This document shows, piece by piece, positions 15,967 to 24,300 of a DNA stretch of 42,729 nucleotides. Source of the DNA: JAPLSN01 sp964482955 (GTDB lineage Bacteria > Spirochaetota > Spirochaetia > Treponematales > UBA12059); assembly GCA_964482955.1 (NCBI GenBank), contig CAYZZW010000028.1, forward strand, positions 1 through 42,729, in the 5' to 3' direction. The translations under genes were made by a program, and so were the position numbers. The notes under the pieces are model-generated. The model was not told where the DNA came from and searched no databases. It saw only the letters and a program-made list of their open reading frames with translations. Numbering within the stretch: position 1 is the stretch's first letter; each line of letters starts with the position of its first letter.

Positions 15967-18714
15967 TCATTTTTCCGAGAGATTGAACACGCCGTCCCAG
16001 TTCTCGGGCGGCGACTTCTTGAGGAATTCCTCGCATCGGGTGCGGTAGTACTGCGACGGCCCGTCCTCCGGGTCGAGCTTGAGCAGCTCGTCGAAGGCGC
16101 GTTTCGACTCGGGCCAGCGCTTGGACTCGAAGACCGAGAGCGCCGCGTCGAACCCCGAGAGGAAATCGATCTTCGCCCGCGCGGCGTCGGCCTTGAGGTC
16201 GACCACTTCGAAGAGCTGTACGGGCGTGTTGATGCCGACGACGCGGACGCGGTCCATGCGGCGCGTGAGGAACGCGTCGCCCGCCGCCTGGACCGTCGCG
16301 TCGCTCGCGAGGATCCAGCTGCCGTAGCGCTTGTTGACGCCCTCGAGGCGGGCGGCCAGGTTCACCGCGTTGCCCATGATCGTGTAGTTCATCTTCTTCT
16401 CGGTGCCCATGTTGCCGACGACCATGTCGCCCGTGTTGAGGCCGATGCGCGTGGCGAGCGGCGAGGGCGTGATCTTCCGCGAAAGGAAGTCGACGTTGAG
16501 TTCGCGCTCCTTCCGCTTCATGAGCACGGCGGAGCGGCACGCGGCGGCGGCGTGGGTCGGCAGCGGAAGGGGCGCGCCGTAGAAGCCGATGATCGCGTCG
16601 CCTTCGTACTTGTCGATGGTTCCGCGCTGGTCGAGGATGATGTCGCTCATCGCGGACAGGTATTCGTTGAGGAGCACGACGAGCTGGCTGGCGGAGAGCT
16701 GCTCGGAGACGGTCGAGAAGCCGCGGATGTCCGTGAAGATGGCCGTGAGCTCGCGGTTGTCGCCGCCGAGCTTGAGGCGCTCCGGGTCCTCGATGAGCTC
16801 CTCGATGACGTCGCCCGACAGGTACGTGGAGAACGCCTTGCGGAGGAAGCTCTTTTCGCGCTCGTTCATGAGGAAGGCGATGATCGAGTGCGTGAGGAAC
16901 GAGAAGAAGACCGCGAGGGCCGGTCCGACGACGGCCACGTACACGCCGGTCGAGACGAAGACGAGGTACGCGGCGACGACGATGCCGACCGTCGCGCCGA
17001 GCCCGACCAGGTTCTGGCGGAGCGGCGTGAGGCCCTTTATGAGGAAGACGAGCCCGATCGAGAGGAGCACGGCGAGCGCGCCGGACATCCACAGGGGAGT
17101 CACGTCCATGAAGGCGCGCTCGAGGATGGTGTTCGCCACCGTGGCGTGCGTGCCGACGTTCGCGTATTCCTTCTGGAACGGGTTCACGCCGAGGTCGGTC
17201 GATCCCGTGCCGGTGTAGCCGATGATGCACAGCTTGCCCGCGAGGACGGAGCCGAGGCGCTCGCGGTATTCGGCCACCGCGTCGCGGCGGTTTTTCGCCT
17301 GCGCGACGAGGTCGAGGAGGGTTTCGGCGTCCTCGGTAGCGCGCGCGTGCGATTCCGTCCCGAGGACCTTCGGGTCGAGCGCGGCGACCGCGTCCCGGAC
17401 CGCGGCTTCGAGGTCGCCGTCGAGGAAGGCGGAGACGTCCGCCTGGTACGCGCGCTTCGTCTCGAGGTACGCCGCGAAGTCGGCGTCGGCGGCCGTGTCG
17501 ATGGCCGCGGCGCGGAGGTCGGCGAGCGCGGCCCCGGCGTCCTTGAGCGCGACCGCCGTCATGTGGAGGGCGTCGAGCCGGCCGGTCGCGTCGGGCAGCT
17601 TCCAGGCGGCCGCCTGGGCGACGTTGGACACGAGGGTGCCGAGGGCCGCTTCGCGCCGGCCCAGGTCGACGAGCTGGTAGAAGCTCACGTGGGGCTTGTA
17701 GCTCTCGGCGAATTTCGCCTTGGGCCAGTTGAGGAGCATGTAGCCGTTTTCGGTGTCGTCGAGCGGTATGCGCACGTCGCGGACCTGGCCGTCGGGATAT
17801 TTCGCGCCCTTGAGCAGGACCGACTCGCGCGAAATCACGACCTCCGGATTCCCGAAATAGTCGAGGAGCGGCGCCATGACGAGTTGCGGATACCACGCGC
17901 CGCCCACTTTCCCGAAGAGGTCGATGCGTCGTCGCACGCCGTCCTCGTCGATGAGCACGTTCGTGAACCCGAGCCTCCGGGCACCGTCGATGACGGGCTC
18001 GATGGGAATGAAGAAATCCACGCCCTCGTCGGGCAAGGCGCCTCGTTCCGTCGCCTTCGCGTACGAGAACTCCTTCGCGATGCGGGCGCGCAGTTCCGGC
18101 GCGTTGCGTTTGACTTCCGACTGCTGGATGTTCAGGGTGGGGAAACTGGCGCCGAAGAGCTTCATGGCCTTGCCGAGGTAGATGTCGTTGTCGACCGCCA
18201 CCGCGCGGGCCCGGCCGAGCAGGGAATCCCCCGTCTGGTCGATGAAGGCGTTCAGCTCCTTCATGTACTCGAGCGCGTCCCGCGGCCGGAGCTGGCCGTT
18301 GGCGATGGCTTCCACCAAGTCAGACGCGCCCGACGAGATGTCGGCGAAGGCGTTCTCGAAATCGTCCTTGAGGCCGTTGTCGAGGTAGAAGGCGTCCACG
18401 CCCGCGGGGCTCTTGTTGAGGTACTCGATATCGAACACGGCGTAGCGGGTGTCGAATTCCCTGAGGAGGACGAGGCCGTCGGCGATGACGCTCCGCGGCC
18501 ACGGCCAGGTGCCGACGTTGTCGATGGAGGTGTCGTCGATGTTGAGGAGCACGATGGCTCCGTTGTTCTTCACGGCCGGCTTGAGCCTGAGGAAGGTGTC
18601 GTAGACGCCGTATTCGAGCCGCGCGAAGAGGGGAAGGGCGTACAGGGCCGCGACGAAAAGCCCGATGCCGAGCGGGATGAGGACGCGCCTGCGTTCGCCT
18701 TGTTTTTTCGCCAT
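15967..18714 (-). CDS. CHASE2-domain class III adenylate cyclase
   Basis: A 915-residue inner-membrane signalling enzyme. An N-terminal membrane anchor (about 9-26) leads to a long extracytoplasmic CHASE2 sensor (VLLNIDDTSIDNVGTWPWPR near its start), then about three membrane spans and a cytoplasmic class III cyclase domain (roughly 645-835). Metal-binding aspartates lie in FTDIRGFS and DKYEGDAIIGFYGAP. KKMNYTIMGNAVNLAARLEG contains a lysine and a threonine in the base-recognition region, favouring ATP over GTP. A C-terminal TPR-like helix pair (about 850-905) ends the protein. ATG 18714 follows GAGG and starts at MAKKQGERRR; 35 more residues could be read upstream but lack a ribosome site. 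A divergent FecR-containing gene set shares the promoter region. Confidence 0.92.
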   Translation of the reverse strand: MAKKQGERRRVLIPLGIGLFVAALYALPLFARLEYGVYDTFLRLKPAVKNNGAIVLLNIDDTSIDNVGTWPWPRSVIADGLVLLREFDTRYAVFDIEYLNKSPAGVDAFYLDNGLKDDFENAFADISSGASDLVEAIANGQLRPRDALEYMKELNAFIDQTGDSLLGRARAVAVDNDIYLGKAMKLFGASFPTLNIQQSEVKRNAPELRARIAKEFSYAKATERGALPDEGVDFFIPIEPVIDGARRLGFTNVLIDEDGVRRRIDLFGKVGGAWYPQLVMAPLLDYFGNPEVVISRESVLLKGAKYPDGQVRDVRIPLDDTENGYMLLNWPKAKFAESYKPHVSFYQLVDLGRREAALGTLVSNVAQAAAWKLPDATGRLDALHMTAVALKDAGAALADLRAAAIDTAADADFAAYLETKRAYQADVSAFLDGDLEAAVRDAVAALDPKVLGTESHARATEDAETLLDLVAQAKNRRDAVAEYRERLGSVLAGKLCIIGYTGTGSTDLGVNPFQKEYANVGTHATVANTILERAFMDVTPLWMSGALAVLLSIGLVFLIKGLTPLRQNLVGLGATVGIVVAAYLVFVSTGVYVAVVGPALAVFFSFLTHSIIAFLMNEREKSFLRKAFSTYLSGDVIEELIEDPERLKLGGDNRELTAIFTDIRGFSTVSEQLSASQLVVLLNEYLSAMSDIILDQRGTIDKYEGDAIIGFYGAPLPLPTHAAAACRSAVLMKRKERELNVDFLSRKITPSPLATRIGLNTGDMVVGNMGTEKKMNYTIMGNAVNLAARLEGVNKRYGSWILASDATVQAAGDAFLTRRMDRVRVVGINTPVQLFEVVDLKADAARAKIDFLSGFDAALSVFESKRWPESKRAFDELLKLDPEDGPSQYYRTRCEEFLKKSPPENWDGVFNLSEK

Positions 18715-18768
18715 GTGGGGTACCTCGCGGATTGGGTCGTCTCGGGTCGCCGATTCGGGGCGGCAAGG

Positions 18769-18798
18769 TTGAAAAACCGGCCGAACTGCGATTATAGT
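18769..18798 (+). promoter_or_regulatory. Promoter of the exported-protein/FecR gene cluster
   Basis: TTGAAA at 18769-18774, an 18-nt spacer and TATAGT at 18793-18798. Transcription would start near 18805, giving a leader of about 25 nt with AAGGAC before ATG 18831. Its -10 box overlaps that of the opposite promoter by 4 bp. Confidence 0.7.
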
Positions 18799-18819
18799 AG
18801 GGACTTGGAATCCGTACAA
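18791..18819 (-). promoter_or_regulatory. Promoter of the adenylate cyclase operon
   Basis: On the minus strand, TTGTAC (complement of 18814-18819), a 17-nt spacer and a perfect TATAAT (complement of 18791-18796). The leader to ATG 18714 would be about 70 nt. The two divergent -10 boxes share 18793-18796, so polymerase should not be able to occupy both at once. Confidence 0.7.
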
Positions 18820-18830
18820 GGACGGTGCTC

Positions 18831-19280
18831 ATGACGAAAAGTATGCTGTTTGTCTGCGTTTTGGCGCTCGCCGGAACGCTGGGGGCGTTCGCTCAGTCCA
18901 ACGAGGTCGTCGACGCGATCCTCACGACGGACGCGCTCGATTACGGGAAGGCGGCCTACCTCGTGCTCGTCGCCTCCGACAACATCGCCGAGGACGCGGG
19001 CGAATCGCGCTCCTTCGAGATGCTCAAGGAGCTGAAATGGGTGCGGGAGTCCGTGAACGCGGCCGATCCGGTCACGCTCGCCGACTATTCCTATTTCCTC
19101 ATGAAGGCCTTCGGCCTGAAAGGCGGGCTCATGTACGCCATCGCGCCGGGACCGCGCTACGCCTACCGCGAGCTGGTCAAGCGGCAGGTCATCCAGGGCC
19201 GGGCCGATCCCCAGGCCGCCGTGACCGGCGAGCGGGCCGTCCGGCTCCTCGGCCGCGTGCTCGACCAGGTGGGGGACTGA
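18831..19280 (+). CDS. Small exported protein, unknown function
   Basis: A 149-residue protein with a clear signal peptide (MTKSMLFVCVLALAGTLGAFA, cleavage near residue 22). The mature part is helical-looking, with LADYSYFLMKAFGLKGGLMY in the middle and a C-terminal helix containing RAVRLLGRVLDQ. It is not recognised as a named family. ATG 18831 has AAGGAC at suitable distance; the GTG two codons upstream is less likely. It opens a plus-strand cluster of exported proteins and ends 1 nt before the next start, so it is likely co-translated with the following barrel protein. Confidence 0.75.
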   Translation: MTKSMLFVCVLALAGTLGAFAQSNEVVDAILTTDALDYGKAAYLVLVASDNIAEDAGESRSFEMLKELKWVRESVNAADPVTLADYSYFLMKAFGLKGGLMYAIAPGPRYAYRELVKRQVIQGRADPQAAVTGERAVRLLGRVLDQVGD

Positions 19281-19281
19281 C

Positions 19282-20499
19282 ATGAAAAAGATCCTCGTCG
19301 CCCTCGTCGCGCTCGCCGCCGCCCTGTCCGTCCACGCGCTGGACGTGGGGCTCGTGCTGGACAATTCCACGGTCTACGAATACGAAAGCGAAGGCGCGCT
19401 GTTCCAGAAGGACCGCGCCACCCTGTGGCTTTCGACGCCGATTTCGGCCGATTTCGACCTGTTCGCCTCGGTCCGCGCCGATTACCGCTATCCGGACGCC
19501 CCGGCTCCCTGGGGCATGTCGCCCTTTTCCGCGGACGTGGGCTGGCTCGAGTTAAAGGGAACCTTCAAGACCGCCTCGGGCGCGCCCGTCGACCTGAGCC
19601 TGGGCCGCTTCGTCCTGGCCGACGAAGGCGGCAAGATCATGTACGGCCGCTACGACGGGGCGCGCGTGGCGCTGCTCCTGCCGACCATGACCTTCGGGGG
19701 CTTCCTCGGCTACACCGGACTCCTCCCGAAGCAGGAAGCCCGGGTGCTCGTCTCGGTCGACGACATCGCCGACTACGAGAATCCCGATCGCTATTTCGCG
19801 CCGAACCGCGCGGTCTTCAACGCCAAGGTCGCGTTCACCGAGCTCTTCGCCCGGCACGACCTGTCGCTCACGCTCGCCGGCCAGTTCGACCTCCGCAAGC
19901 TGGCGGACAAGACCCCCGACGAGCTGGCGCACAGCCAGTACCTGAGCGCCGTCCTCCGCGGCCCGATCGGGAACCTCCTGTTCCACGAAGCGTACGTGGA
20001 CGTGGGCGGCGGCGAGCGGACGAGCGGCTTCGCCCTCATGGTCGCGGCCGGCTACTCGATCAAGCTCTTCCTGCCGGAAGCCGCCAATTTCAAGGTGTCC
20101 GGTTCGGTGGACTTCGCCTCCGGCACCATGGGCGCCTTGGCTCCCTTCGTCCCGATCAACCAGCGTCCGGTCGGCTTCGCGTTCGACGCGCCGCTCGGGA
20201 ACAACCTGAACGCGGTGCTGGACGTGTCCGTCAAGCCGGTTTCCGTCGTCACCTGCGGGCTCAAGGGCGCCGCGTTCCTCCGTCCCTCGGCGCAAAAGCT
20301 CGAAGATCCGTACTTCGACGACGCCTCCACGGACCTGTACCTGGGCTCGGAAGCCGACCTGTACGTCACGCTCGACCTGGCGTCGGACGTGTCGATTTCG
20401 CTCGCAGGCGGGGCGTTCCTGCCCAATTCCGGAGGGGCGTTTGTTTCCGACGCGCCGCCGCGATACATTGTGTCGGGTACGGCCACGGTTTCGTTCTGA
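19282..20499 (+). CDS. Predicted outer-membrane beta-barrel-like protein
   Basis: A 405-residue exported protein. A signal peptide (MKKILVALVALAAALSVHA) is followed by about 380 residues of alternating polar/hydrophobic strands, with motifs such as TLWLSTPISADFDLFASVRA, and the chain ends in phenylalanine (ATVSF), as outer-membrane barrels often do. No named porin family is recognised. The start is immediately after the previous stop with a GGGGG stretch as the likely ribosome site. Its neighbours are an exported protein, a FecR-domain protein and a HEAT-like protein, so it may be part of one envelope complex. Outer-membrane location is inferred. Confidence 0.75.
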   Translation: MKKILVALVALAAALSVHALDVGLVLDNSTVYEYESEGALFQKDRATLWLSTPISADFDLFASVRADYRYPDAPAPWGMSPFSADVGWLELKGTFKTASGAPVDLSLGRFVLADEGGKIMYGRYDGARVALLLPTMTFGGFLGYTGLLPKQEARVLVSVDDIADYENPDRYFAPNRAVFNAKVAFTELFARHDLSLTLAGQFDLRKLADKTPDELAHSQYLSAVLRGPIGNLLFHEAYVDVGGGERTSGFALMVAAGYSIKLFLPEAANFKVSGSVDFASGTMGALAPFVPINQRPVGFAFDAPLGNNLNAVLDVSVKPVSVVTCGLKGAAFLRPSAQKLEDPYFDDASTDLYLGSEADLYVTLDLASDVSISLAGGAFLPNSGGAFVSDAPPRYIVSGTATVSF

Positions 20500-20522
20500 T
20501 TTTCCGCCAAAGGGGTAGCTAT

Positions 20523-21182
20523 ATGAAGAAAGTCGTCATCGCGCTCGCGCTCGTCGTCCTCGTCGCGTCCGTCTTCGCCCAGGAAGCCGTGTTCAAGGAG
20601 GTGACGGGCAAGGTCGAGTACCAGCTGCCCGGCAAGGAATGGCGTCCGGCCAAGGCCGGGATCAAGCTGCCGGTCGACGCCGTGGTGTCCACGGGCTTCA
20701 AGAGCTTCGCCTCCATCACCCTCGGCTCCTCGCTCGTCACGGTGAAGCCCCTCACCAGGCTTTCCTTCCGCGAAATCGTCAAGCGCGAAGGCGGCGAGTC
20801 CGCCAAGCTCTACCTGACCGCCGGCCGCATCAAGGCGGAAGTGAATCCGCAGAGCGGCCAGAAGGTCGACTTCACGGTGCAGAGCCCCACCGCCACCGCT
20901 TCCGTCCGCGGCACCATCTTCGAGTTCGACGGCGTGAACCTGTACGTGCCGCGCGGCATCGTCAGCTACGTCAACGCCTTCGGCCAGTCCCGCACCATCA
21001 TGCGGAACGAATCCACCACGCTCGCCGTGAACGGCGAAGTGGCCATGCCGGCGGAAGTCCAGGAACTCGATGCCGCCGCCGGCGGCGTGAGCGAGTTCGA
21101 CTTCGGCTCCGGCTCGGGCGGTTCGGGCATGGCCCCGCCCGTCGTCGTGCCGATGGCGACCGTCTCGATCTCCGTCAACTGA
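20523..21182 (+). CDS. Exported FecR-domain protein
   Basis: A 219-residue protein with a signal peptide (MKKVVIALALVVLVASVFA) and a FecR domain at about 35-150. The diagnostic segment is SPTATASVRGTIFEF (121-135), matching the RGTxF motif of the family. In TonB-linked systems FecR is an anti-sigma regulator, but many free-standing exported FecR domains have other roles, and this one has no transmembrane or cytoplasmic anti-sigma part. A Gly/Ser stretch near the C terminus (FDFGSGSGGSGM) precedes a hydrophobic end. AAAGGGG lies before ATG 20523. It sits opposite a CHASE2 cyclase; FecR and CHASE2 genes are often neighbours, suggesting a shared envelope signal. Confidence 0.88.
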   Translation: MKKVVIALALVVLVASVFAQEAVFKEVTGKVEYQLPGKEWRPAKAGIKLPVDAVVSTGFKSFASITLGSSLVTVKPLTRLSFREIVKREGGESAKLYLTAGRIKAEVNPQSGQKVDFTVQSPTATASVRGTIFEFDGVNLYVPRGIVSYVNAFGQSRTIMRNESTTLAVNGEVAMPAEVQELDAAAGGVSEFDFGSGSGGSGMAPPVVVPMATVSISVN

Positions 21183-21202
21183 ACCCGGAAACCGGTTCCG
21201 TC

Positions 21203-22372
21203 GTGAAGCGCTTGATAGCGACGCTCGTGGCCACGCTCTGCGTGGCCGCGGCGTTCGCCCAAGACGATCCGCTCGTCGAAGCCTACAAGCGGAACTTCGT
21301 GCGGGCCAGCCTGCCCGGCAAGCTCGAGCTGCTCATCGAGGCGGCCGAATACCGCGACAAGGACATGGGCCCGCTCTACGCCCTGTCGCTCCAGTTCGCG
21401 CTCGACAACGCCGCGCTCATCAAGACCGACTCCGTCCTCCGCGATCTCGTCGTCTTCACCGTCAAGGCCATCGGCCAGGCGAAGTACGCCGCCGCCGCCC
21501 CGAACCTCGTGCGGCTCTTCGACGCGTACAAGGACACGGGGATCCGCATGGCGATCCTCGACGCGCTCGCCCTCGTGGGGAACGCGACCGTGATCGGCGA
21601 GCTCAACGACATCCTGTCCACCTTCAACGCCAACCACCGCGCGGGACTCGAGCCCGACCACCTCGTGCTCGCCTCGCTCGTGACCGCGCTCGGGACGCTC
21701 GGCGACGGTTCGTCGTTCGGCATCCTCTTCTCGACGCTCGTGGCCGGCTACCCCGACGCGATCCGTTCGCGCGCGTCCGAAGCGCTCGGCGCGCTCAAGG
21801 GCGATTACCGCGCGTTCATCGTGCGGGTGATCGAGACGAACCCGCCCGCGGAAAAGGCGGCGGCGCTCGGGCTGGCGCGCGAAAGCCCGAAGCTCTCCGA
21901 CGAGGACAAGGGCTTCGTGGCCGAGAGCGCGCTCCGGATCGCCCTCGGCTTCTCGTCTCCCAACCAGGCCGACCAGGCGGCGATGCGGATCATGCGCTAC
22001 GCCGCGGTGAACGAACTCGAGCGGACGAAGCGCGCCCAGGCGACGACGCTCGTCGTCAAACATTTCCGAGAGACGATCGCGGACTACGCCCGCGGCAGCG
22101 CGCCGAAGTCCGCCCTCGTGGAGGCGATGGCCTGTCTCGGCGCCATGGGGACGAACGAGGCGGCCCAGGCCCTCGCGCTCTACCTGGAGGCGTACAACGC
22201 CGAGACCGAACGCGGCCGCGCCCCCGACGAACAGATAGCGCTCGCCCTGGTCAACGCCCTCGCGCGACTCGGAGACCCGATCGCGTACGACGACATCCTC
22301 TACATGAGCTACCTGTCCTACCCCGAAAACGTGAAGAAAGCGGCGCGCGAAGCCCTCTCCCGCCTGCGCTGA
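21203..22372 (+). CDS. Exported HEAT-repeat-like protein
   Basis: A 389-residue protein with a GTG start at 21203, a signal peptide (VKRLIATLVATLCVAAAFA) and then an almost entirely helical body. Regularly spaced helix pairs such as IRMAILDALALVGNATVIGELNDIL, LVLASLVTALGTLGD, and the C-terminal VKKAAREALSRLR suggest HEAT-like solenoid repeats. These act as protein-protein scaffolds. It lies 20 nt after the FecR gene and probably acts in the periplasm with that protein and the barrel protein. The longer open frame upstream overlaps the FecR gene and is not coding. The start codon lacks a strong ribosome site, so the exact start is less sure than the gene. Confidence 0.8.
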   Translation: MKRLIATLVATLCVAAAFAQDDPLVEAYKRNFVRASLPGKLELLIEAAEYRDKDMGPLYALSLQFALDNAALIKTDSVLRDLVVFTVKAIGQAKYAAAAPNLVRLFDAYKDTGIRMAILDALALVGNATVIGELNDILSTFNANHRAGLEPDHLVLASLVTALGTLGDGSSFGILFSTLVAGYPDAIRSRASEALGALKGDYRAFIVRVIETNPPAEKAAALGLARESPKLSDEDKGFVAESALRIALGFSSPNQADQAAMRIMRYAAVNELERTKRAQATTLVVKHFRETIADYARGSAPKSALVEAMACLGAMGTNEAAQALALYLEAYNAETERGRAPDEQIALALVNALARLGDPIAYDDILYMSYLSYPENVKKAAREALSRLR

Positions 22373-22383
22373 CGGACTGCCCC

Positions 22384-23382
22384 GTGGACGTCCTGTTCGT
22401 CGGAGGCTCGGGCAACATCTCGCTCGAGGCGAGCCGGGAAGCGGTCGCGCGGGGCCTGCGTCTCACGCTCCTCAACCGCGGCACGCGCGGGATTCCCGTA
22501 CCGGGCTCCACCGACCCGATCGTAGCCGACATCACGGACGAAGCGACGACCGCCGCCAGGCTCGAGGGCCGGAGCTTCGACGCGGTGGTCGACTTCATCG
22601 TCTATCGTCCGGAAGAAGCGGAGCGCGCGATACGGCTCTTCGAAGGCCGCACGGGCCAATACGTCTACATTTCGTCCGCGTCCGTGTACCGAAAGCCGCC
22701 CTCGAGCCACGTGATCACGGAAGCGACGCCGCTCGGGAATCCATTCTGGCCCTACGCGGCCGACAAGCTGGCGTGCGAGCGCGTTTTCGAACGCGCGTAT
22801 CGGGAGCGCGGCTTCCCCGCGACCATCGTGCGTCCGTCGCACACCTACGGGAACGGCTGGGTTCCGCTCCCATTCGGCTCGTCGGATTTCACGGTGCCGT
22901 TCCGCATGCTGGAAGGGAAGGAAATCGCGGTGCCCGGCGACGGCCAGGCGCTCTGGACCCTCACGCACGCGCGCGACTTCGCCGCAGGCATTCTGGGCCT
23001 TCTCGGGAAGCGCGAGGCGATCGGCGAGGCGTTCCAGATCACGGGCGACGAAGCCCTCACCTGGGACGAGATTCATCGGACGATCGCGGGAGCGCTCGGC
23101 GTCGAGGCGAAGCTCGTCCACGTCCCCGTCGACTTCATCGAGAAGATGGAACCGGAACTCGCCGGCCGCCTCCGCGGCGATAAAGTATGGACCTCGCTCT
23201 TCGACTGTTCGAAGCTGAAGCGCCTCGTCCCGGAGTTCCGCGCCACCGTGCCCTTCGCCGAGGGGATCCGCGAATCGCTCGCTTGGCTCGACGCGCGACC
23301 CGACCGCAAGATCCGGAAGCCCGAACTCGACGCGACCATGGATCGCCTTGTCGCCGCGTGGAGGCGGGTACTAGCGGGGTGA
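22384..23382 (+). CDS. NAD-dependent epimerase/dehydratase (extended SDR)
   Basis: A 332-residue short-chain dehydrogenase of the extended/atypical type. The nucleotide-binding loop is VGGSGNIS (6-13), the active-site pair is Y124 and K128 in YAADKLACE, with S98/S100 upstream in YISSAS, and RPSHTYG follows as in sugar-nucleotide epimerases. A C-terminal substrate domain is present. The substrate cannot be assigned; sugar nucleotides are typical. The GTG at 22384 begins the Rossmann strand directly. It starts 11 nt after the HEAT-like gene, so it may be the last gene of that transcript although its function looks unrelated. Confidence 0.87.
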   Translation: MDVLFVGGSGNISLEASREAVARGLRLTLLNRGTRGIPVPGSTDPIVADITDEATTAARLEGRSFDAVVDFIVYRPEEAERAIRLFEGRTGQYVYISSASVYRKPPSSHVITEATPLGNPFWPYAADKLACERVFERAYRERGFPATIVRPSHTYGNGWVPLPFGSSDFTVPFRMLEGKEIAVPGDGQALWTLTHARDFAAGILGLLGKREAIGEAFQITGDEALTWDEIHRTIAGALGVEAKLVHVPVDFIEKMEPELAGRLRGDKVWTSLFDCSKLKRLVPEFRATVPFAEGIRESLAWLDARPDRKIRKPELDATMDRLVAAWRRVLAG

Positions 23383-23390
23383 ATCCGTCA

Positions 23391-24152
23391 TCAGCTTCCG
23401 CGGATCAGGTAGATCGCCCGCTTCGAATTCCCGTTCCTGATCATGTCGATGATATACGAAGCTTCTTCGAGCCTGCCTTCGCAGAGCACCGCCGACCCTT
23501 CGGCGACGAACAGATCTTTGTGTTTGTTCGCCAGTTCGAGCGTCGATTCCCAGTAGCGCAGTTCGTCGGCCGTCGCGTCGACGGCGACATACGGAATTCC
23601 GGCATTTCGTAGCGCGACGTCGATCCGCGTGTCCCCGTTCCGTATGAGGCCTGCGCCGCGCTCGTCGAATCCGTACTCGGAAAACGCGATGATGATCGTA
23701 CCCCCGGGTTCGCGGAGCCTGAGGATGTCGCGAATCGTCCCGTCGATGTCCTCGGCCGTGAACAGGGAATCGATCGCGAGAATGACGGAGTACGTTCCTT
23801 CGATGTCCGCGAGGTTTTCGATGTCGAGGGTCCGGAACGAAACTCCCCGAAGAGCGGAAAATCGGGGATTGGACGCCGGGCTGGCCGTGAAATCGATGCC
23901 CAAGCCTCCGCACTTTTTCAGCTTGGCGACGTGGCACAGCAAGTCCCCCGTTCCGCAGCCGACGTCGAGGATGTTCCCGCATTCGACTCGTGCGATTTCG
24001 TCCAGTATCCGCTCGAGCTGGCCGCGGTCCAGCATATTGATCAATTTCAAGTCATACCCGTACAGATCGCGGGCGAAGGCTGAATAGGCGTCGCTTCGGA
24101 GCACCATCGCGATGTATTTGTCGAAATCGAGACGCATTTCTTCTTTGTCCAT
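23391..24152 (-). CDS. Class I SAM-dependent methyltransferase
   Basis: A 253-residue soluble protein with a Rossmann-type methyltransferase core. Motif I is ILDVGCGTGDLL (about residues 63-74); GLGIDFTASP is the following acidic strand; ILAIDSLF and GGTIIIAFSEYG occupy later motif positions. An N-terminal helical segment of about 50 residues and a C-terminal part of about 70 residues may set substrate specificity, which is unknown. ATG 24152 is chosen because GGAGGAAGGC precedes it; 31 more residues could be read upstream without support. Base composition is visibly lower in G+C than in neighbouring genes, which could mean recent acquisition. Its stop converges with the epimerase stop 8 nt away. 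Confidence 0.85.
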   Translation of the reverse strand: MDKEEMRLDFDKYIAMVLRSDAYSAFARDLYGYDLKLINMLDRGQLERILDEIARVECGNILDVGCGTGDLLCHVAKLKKCGGLGIDFTASPASNPRFSALRGVSFRTLDIENLADIEGTYSVILAIDSLFTAEDIDGTIRDILRLREPGGTIIIAFSEYGFDERGAGLIRNGDTRIDVALRNAGIPYVAVDATADELRYWESTLELANKHKDLFVAEGSAVLCEGRLEEASYIIDMIRNGNSKRAIYLIRGS

Positions 24153-24184
24153 GCCTTCCTCCGGGGGATCGCGACGCGACGTGC

Positions 24185-24190
24185 ATTGTA
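24185..24190 (-). promoter_or_regulatory. Possible -10 box of the methyltransferase gene
   Basis: TACAAT on the minus strand, about 32 nt before ATG 24152. No good -35 box is visible at the usual distance, so only the -10 element is proposed. Confidence 0.35.
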
Positions 24191-24264
24191 CCATGCGCGG
24201 ATCTCTTTCGCGCGATCTCATGAAAAACCGCCACGTATCATTCACGAGCGGTCCGTAGCCGATC

Positions 24265-24294
24265 TTTCCATGGAAAGGGTTTCATCGATATACT
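24265..24294 (+). promoter_or_regulatory. Sigma70-like promoter of the second MFS gene (leaderless layout)
   Basis: TATACT at 24289-24294 lies exactly 6 nt before ATG 24301. A weak -35 candidate, TTTCCA at 24265-24270 (18-nt spacer), is upstream. No ribosome site is present. Confidence 0.5.
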
Positions 24295-24300
24295 GCCGGC

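Noticed and set aside
15937..18834. Plus-strand open frame of about 965 codons opposite the adenylate cyclase
   Set aside because: Charged, repetitive composition with no motif, antisense to a gene with clear CHASE2 and cyclase domains.
20639..21202. Long N-terminal extension of the HEAT-like protein
   Set aside because: It overlaps the FecR gene in another frame; a signal peptide begins at the GTG at 21203.
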